Of a stretch of 46,734 bases of DNA, positions 42,767-46,734 are shown one piece after another (the first letter of the stretch is position 1; each line of letters begins with the position of its first letter). The position numbers were made by a program, and so were the translations under genes. The notes beneath the pieces were generated by a model. That model saw only the letters and a list, made by a program, of their open reading frames with translations. It was not told where the DNA came from and did not search any database. Source of the DNA: Solirubrobacterales bacterium 70-9 (GTDB lineage: Bacteria > Pseudomonadota > Alphaproteobacteria > Acetobacterales > Acetobacteraceae); the NCBI GenBank assembly GCA_903970625.1, contig CAJCJG010000363.1, positions 1-46,734 of the forward strand, read 5' to 3'.

Positions 42767-43294
42767 ATGCATCGATTTCTCAATTCGCTGAAGGCGCAGG
42801 CGAGCGCACAAGATCTGGCGGCTGGGCGGCCGCGGTTCGGCACGATTGTCAGCGTCGATCCCAAGCGGCACGCGGCAAAAGTATCGCTACAGCCGGAGGG
42901 TGTCGTCACGGGCTGGTTGCCGGTCTTGAGCCCGTGGGTGGGTGCAGGTTGGGGTTTGTGTGTCCCACCGATGCAGGGGCAGCAGGTGCTGGTGCTGCCG
43001 CAGGACGGCGAGGGTGAGCATGGCGTGGTTGTCGGCGGTGCCTGGAGCGACAGCTCGACGACGCCGGGTGCGCCGGTTGGCGAAGTCTGGCTTGTGCATC
43101 AGTCAGGCAGCTTCATCAAATTGGTTTCAGACGGCACCGTGCAGGTCAAGGGCGATCTGCACGTCAACGGCGATGTCTATGACAAACACGGCAGCCTTGA
43201 TCGGCTGCGGGGTAACTATGACGCGCACGTTCACGGTGGTGTGCAGTCTGGCGGTGACAACACGGACCCTACCAGCAATCCCGATCCGGAGTGA
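42767..43294 (+). CDS. Baseplate assembly protein V (spike)
   Basis: The 175-residue protein has an OB-fold-like N-terminal half (RFGTIVSVDPKRHAAKVSLQPEG; PPMQGQQVLVLPQDGEGEHGVVVGG) and a C-terminal SFIKLVSDGTVQVKGDLHVNGDVYD repeat-like stretch with regularly spaced glycines. This matches gpV-type spikes, which form a trimeric beta-helical needle at the tail tip. The sequence ends with HVHGGVQSGGDNTDPTS, giving a His pair that could bind metal as in known spike tips. It overlaps no neighbour but is closely spaced. Confidence 0.85.
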   Translation: MHRFLNSLKAQASAQDLAAGRPRFGTIVSVDPKRHAAKVSLQPEGVVTGWLPVLSPWVGAGWGLCVPPMQGQQVLVLPQDGEGEHGVVVGGAWSDSSTTPGAPVGEVWLVHQSGSFIKLVSDGTVQVKGDLHVNGDVYDKHGSLDRLRGNYDAHVHGGVQSGGDNTDPTSNPDPE

Positions 43295-43297
43295 GCC

Positions 43298-43669
43298 ATG
43301 CCCGATCTGTCCCATTTCTATGGCAGTGACCTGACGGTCGGGCCCGGTGGCGACCTCGCGACAGCGAGCGGGACGCAACTCGGCCAACAGAGGGTGCTGC
43401 GGCGCCTGTTGACCAATCCTGGCGACTATTTGTGGAACCCAAGCTACGGCGCCGGATTGGCGCAGTTTGTAGGGCAACCTGCGAATGCGGCGCGAATTCG
43501 GTCGGTGATCCGTAGCCAGATTTTCCAGGAAAGCGTGGTGTCACGCACGCCAGAACCGGCCATCGACGTGCAGGCGGACGATACGGGCGCCGTAACGGTG
43601 CAGATACGCTACGCCGACAGTGCCACCGGCGAGACGCAGGCGCTGAGTTTCACCGTTGGAGCAGTCTGA
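43298..43669 (+). CDS. Baseplate wedge protein W (gp25-like)
   Basis: The 123-residue product is gp25-like: MPDLSHFYGSDLTVGPGGDL at the start, then QRVLRRLLTNPGDYLWNPSYGAGL and a final VTVQIRYADSATGETQALSF. This protein forms part of the baseplate wedge and nucleates sheath assembly. It is four bases downstream of the spike gene and three before the J-like gene, the usual V-W-J order. Confidence 0.85.
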   Translation: MPDLSHFYGSDLTVGPGGDLATASGTQLGQQRVLRRLLTNPGDYLWNPSYGAGLAQFVGQPANAARIRSVIRSQIFQESVVSRTPEPAIDVQADDTGAVTVQIRYADSATGETQALSFTVGAV

Positions 43670-43672
43670 GCC

Positions 43673-44797
43673 ATGCAACTGCAACTTCGCACGTTCGATA
43701 CGATTGTGTCATCGGCTGCGGCCGCCGTGCAGGCAGCGGCGACGACCGTTTTAGACCTGACTGTCGGGAGCGTGCTGCGGGCGATACTCGAGGCGAACGC
43801 CGGCGTCGGTTTGTGGATGCAATGGCTGATCCTACAGGTGCTCCAGACGACGCGGGCCGCAACCAGTTCTGGGCCGGATTTGGATACTTGGATGGCCGAT
43901 TTCGGGCTGAGTCGGCTCCAAGCGGTGGCCGCGGGCGGGATGGTGACGTTTTCCCGGTTTTCGCCCTCGACGGCGGCACTGGTGCCGGTGGGGACACTGG
44001 TGCGTACCAGCGATGGTTCGCAAAGTTTTGCCGTTGGGGTGCAGACAACAAACGCCGCCTGGAGCGCGGTACAAAATGGCTACGCTTTGGCCGTCGGTAA
44101 CGCCGCTATCAACGTGCCGGTGACGGCGGTGGTTGCAGGCAGCGCAGGCAACGTGCAGTCTGGAACAATCAGCCTGATTGCAGCAGCAGTTCCGGGTGTC
44201 GACACGGTTACGAATGCGGCGCCGACGATTGGCGGTCTCGACAGCGAGAGCGACTCAGCGTTGCGGTCGCGATTTTCAGCTTACCTCGTCAGTCTGTTCA
44301 AGGCGACGCCGGCAGCGGTCGGCTACGCCGTATCCAGCGTGCAGCAAGGGCTACAATACACCATTCAGGAGAACGTGACGCAGAGCGGTTCGGCGCTGCC
44401 GGGTTGCTTTGTCGTGACGATCGACGACGGCACCGGCGCGCCACCAAATTCCCTGCTTACGGCGGTGGCGAATGCGATTGAACCAGTACGGCCGATTGGC
44501 TCGACCTGGACCGTGGTGCCGCCTTCGGTAACAACGGCGAACGTGAGCATGAGCATTGCCACGGGCTCGGCGGCGTCGCATCCGACAGCGCAGGCAGACG
44601 TGAGTGCTGCCGTGACGGCCTACATCAACGCGCTGCCCGTCGGCGCGCCGTTGCCTTGGACCAGGGTAGCGCAGATCGCCTATGGCGCATCGCCGGCGGT
44701 GACGAACGTGTTTGCAGCACTGTTGAATGGCGGCACGAGCGACATCGTACCTGGGGCCGGCGGCGTGGTGAAGGCCGGCAGCGTGGCGGTGTCGTGA
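43673..44797 (+). CDS. Baseplate J-like protein
   Basis: The 374-residue product has the baseplate J layout: an N-terminal region with LDLTVGSVLRAILEANAGVGLWM, ATSSGPDLDTWMADFGLSRL and VTFSRFSPSTAALVPVGTLVRTSDG, then AAPTIGGLDSESDSALRSRFSAYLVSL. It ends in a Gly/Ala/Val-rich beta part. J-like proteins form the wedge ring beside gp25/W. Position after W and before an I-like gene agrees with P2 and Mu order. Confidence 0.85.
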   Translation: MQLQLRTFDTIVSSAAAAVQAAATTVLDLTVGSVLRAILEANAGVGLWMQWLILQVLQTTRAATSSGPDLDTWMADFGLSRLQAVAAGGMVTFSRFSPSTAALVPVGTLVRTSDGSQSFAVGVQTTNAAWSAVQNGYALAVGNAAINVPVTAVVAGSAGNVQSGTISLIAAAVPGVDTVTNAAPTIGGLDSESDSALRSRFSAYLVSLFKATPAAVGYAVSSVQQGLQYTIQENVTQSGSALPGCFVVTIDDGTGAPPNSLLTAVANAIEPVRPIGSTWTVVPPSVTTANVSMSIATGSAASHPTAQADVSAAVTAYINALPVGAPLPWTRVAQIAYGASPAVTNVFAALLNGGTSDIVPGAGGVVKAGSVAVS

Positions 44798-44798
44798 C

Positions 44799-45470
44799 AT
44801 GATCGGTGATACCAACGACTTCAATTCGCGGCTGACAGCTTTGCTGCCTCTGCGGTGGCTGCCGGAGGTGAAAACGGTGGCGTCTGCCTTGCTATCTGGA
44901 ATCTCGGACGGATGGACGTGGCTCTATGGAATGCTTGGGTATGTCGGATTACAGACCCGTATCGAGACGGCAACAGACACTTTTCTCGATCTGATTTCGC
45001 AGGATTTTCTAGGTACCACGTTGCCGCGACAGTTTGGCGAGACCGATGCCAATTTCCGCGCCCGCATCCAGCGTGAGCTGTTTCGCGCACGCGCCACGCG
45101 CCCCGCGTTGGTGGACGAACTGACGAGCCTGACCGGTCGAGCCCCGACCGTGTTCGAGCCTGCGCGACCGGCCGATACCGGCGCCTGGGGACAGATGCTT
45201 GCCTACAATGCGACCGGTGGCTGGGGCAGCCTGATGGTGCCGTTCCAGGTGTTCGTCACCGCGTTCAGGCCGCTCGGGACCGGTTTGCCCTTTGTTTGTG
45301 GCTGGGGCTCCAACCCAGCCACGTATGGCGTCGGCGGCTGGAACGGCGGGGCGATCGAATACGGGAGCCTGACCATGGTTCAAAGCCAAGTGACGGACGA
45401 CGACATCAATGCCGCCATTGCCACCACTATTCCGGTCGCGGTGACGGCCTGGACACGGATTTCGAACTAG
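44799..45470 (+). CDS. Phage tail protein I-like
   Basis: The 223-residue product follows the J-like gene. It contains LTALLPLRWLPEVKTVAS and LYGMLGYVGLQTRIETATDTF, then DANFRARIQRELFRARATRPALVDELTSLTG. It ends with a Gly/Trp-rich part (WGSNPATYGVGGWNGGAIEYG). Such features resemble gpI/DUF2612-like proteins that link the baseplate to tail fibres. The start is one base after the previous stop. The family call is moderate. Confidence 0.65.
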   Translation: MIGDTNDFNSRLTALLPLRWLPEVKTVASALLSGISDGWTWLYGMLGYVGLQTRIETATDTFLDLISQDFLGTTLPRQFGETDANFRARIQRELFRARATRPALVDELTSLTGRAPTVFEPARPADTGAWGQMLAYNATGGWGSLMVPFQVFVTAFRPLGTGLPFVCGWGSNPATYGVGGWNGGAIEYGSLTMVQSQVTDDDINAAIATTIPVAVTAWTRISN

Positions 45471-45513
45471 GGCTGCGCAAGCTGCCCGTACCGCCCAACC
45501 CCACGAGGACACG

Positions 45514-46734
45514 ATGGACCGCATCATCGTCTATCCGGGCGCGATTCCGCTCGACACCGATCTGCTCAGCACCAACCGCAACACCATGATCGCGTTGCAC
45601 GCGCTGATTTCGGCAACTCTTGGCACCAATGTCGCGGTGGACGGGCTGACAACGTCAGCGACGGTGCCGGCCTCGATGCAAGTGACGATCAGTCCCGGCA
45701 GCATCACGCAATACGGAGCGCTCGACGCCACTGCGTACGGGTCGTTGGCCGCCGATCTGAACGATCCGTTGCTGAGGATGGGCGTGATGGTGTCGCCGCA
45801 GGTGTTCACGGTGACGGCACCGACAACGGCCGGCACGGCGATCGCGTATCTTGTTCAAGGCAGCTTCAGCGAGACCGATCAGAACCCTGTCGTATTGCCG
45901 TATTATAACGCGGCCAACCCAGCCATCCCGTTTCTCGGGCCAGGAAATAGCGGCGCATCGCAGGCGACGGTGCGCAAGCAGTCGGTCATCGTACAGTTGA
46001 AGGCGGGGACGGTCGCGCCTTACGGGACCCAGTTGGTGCCCGTTGCTGATCCCGGATTCGTGGGGCTAGCGGCCGTCTTGGTCACGGCAGGGCAGACCCA
46101 GATCACTGCATCCAGCATCTATCCAGCCCCGACAACGCGCTTCACGCCATGGAAGTTGCCGGACCTGACGCCTGGTTTTGCCTACCCGCAGTTCTTCAGC
46201 GCCAGCGGCACATTTACAGTACCTTCGCAGGTGACGCGACTCCGCGTGACTGTGATCGGCGGCGGCGGGGGCGGAGGCGGCAGCAACTACGGCACCGCCG
46301 GCGGTGGTGGCGGCGGAGGAGGCGGTCGCGGGGAGGCTTGGCTCTACGGGGTAACATCCGGGGCCCAAGTCCCTGTTACCGTCGGTGCCAGCGGGACCGG
46401 AGGGACCCCCGGGGCCGCCGGTGGATACGGCGGTACCAGCAGCTTCGGCAGTTACTGTTCGGCCACCGGCGGCGCCGGCGGATCAGGGGGTACATCCTCG
46501 GGTGGGGGCATCGGCGCCATTGGCGGCGTCGGCGTCGTGAGTGGGACAGGTGTGACCTTCAACGGCTCTATGGGGTCCGACGGCGTGCCGGGCGTGGCCC
46601 GCGGCGGCGACGGCGCCGGCCCGGGGGGCGGCAAGGGTAGTAGCAGCGGTTCCAACGGCGCGGGCGCCCAGATCTATGGCGGGGGCGGGGGCGGGGCGAG
46701 CGGCGCCGGCTTCAGCGGGGGACTCGGTGGTGGC
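45514..46734 (+). CDS. Glycine-rich tail fibre-like protein, truncated by the window edge
   Basis: The frame opens at ATG 45514 and stays open to the last base, giving at least 407 residues. The N-terminal half resembles tail-fibre attachment domains (MDRIIVYPGAIPLDTDLL; VTISPGSITQYGALDATAYG; TPWKLPDLTPGF). From about residue 225, beginning with FFSASGTFTVPSQVTRLRVT, it becomes a Gly-rich domain with long runs of glycine separated by Ser/Ala, as in fibre tips that bind host receptors. It directly follows the I-like gene, a typical place for the fibre. The 3' end is missing. Confidence 0.8.
   Translation, partial: MDRIIVYPGAIPLDTDLLSTNRNTMIALHALISATLGTNVAVDGLTTSATVPASMQVTISPGSITQYGALDATAYGSLAADLNDPLLRMGVMVSPQVFTVTAPTTAGTAIAYLVQGSFSETDQNPVVLPYYNAANPAIPFLGPGNSGASQATVRKQSVIVQLKAGTVAPYGTQLVPVADPGFVGLAAVLVTAGQTQITASSIYPAPTTRFTPWKLPDLTPGFAYPQFFSASGTFTVPSQVTRLRVTVIGGGGGGGGSNYGTAGGGGGGGGGRGEAWLYGVTSGAQVPVTVGASGTGGTPGAAGGYGGTSSFGSYCSATGGAGGSGGTSSGGGIGAIGGVGVVSGTGVTFNGSMGSDGVPGVARGGDGAGPGGGKGSSSGSNGAGAQIYGGGGGGASGAGFSGGLGGG

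Noticed and set aside
1-46734. CRISPR array
   Set aside because: No regularly spaced direct repeats of suitable length were seen in the window.

Overview
The window looks like a chromosomal segment of a GC-rich alphaproteobacterium, most likely Acetobacteraceae or near relatives in Rhodospirillales. This is inferred from composition, the Aap-type amino-acid ABC permeases, the interrupted GatCAB locus and the Hint_2 domain fused to a secreted-type protease. No rRNA or tRNA gene is visible, so the taxonomy is an inference from gene content only.

Region 1 (1-7910) is a catabolic island. On the minus strand lie a cytosine-deaminase-like amidohydrolase, an amidase-signature hydrolase, a DmdB-like acyl-CoA synthetase, and a general L-amino-acid ABC transporter (binding protein and two permeases, no ATPase in the window). 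They face the 3' end of a dimethylformamidase-like large subunit. Together they suggest uptake of an amide or amino compound, hydrolysis, and CoA activation of the acid. Region 2 (7943-12319) is housekeeping: ruvX, then gatC-gatA-gatB. The gat genes are interrupted by a GxxExxY gene and a pair of inverted repeats carrying DnaA-box-like 9-mers around an AT-rich core.

Region 3 (12379-30712) is accessory. It holds a chemoreceptor, a calpain-like cysteine protease with an internally repeated N-terminus, and a RES-Xre toxin-antitoxin pair with a palindromic operator. A small phage-like regulatory cluster follows (DUF6362, HTH protein, Xre repressor with direct repeats). Next come a subtilase-Hint fusion, a vanadium haloperoxidase, a phospholipase-D-like lipoprotein, a NodB deacetylase and a ring-cleaving dioxygenase. 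A convergent MT-A70 methyltransferase / BglII-type endonuclease pair, an RcnA-like Ni/Co exporter, a small lipoprotein, a degenerate receiver protein, RlpA and a GIY-YIG-like protein complete the region.

Region 4 (about 30812 to the end) is the structural module of a contractile-tailed prophage on the plus strand. The order is terminase large subunit, portal, scaffold-like, major capsid, head-tail joining proteins, sheath, tube, tail assembly chaperone with a -1 frameshift extension, a very short protein at the tape-measure position, hub/LysM/baseplate V, W and J proteins, an I-like protein, and a glycine-rich tail fibre that runs off the window. A promoter-like sequence and a compact two-hairpin leader RNA precede the terminase. 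No integrase, lysis genes, head protease or attachment site is visible.
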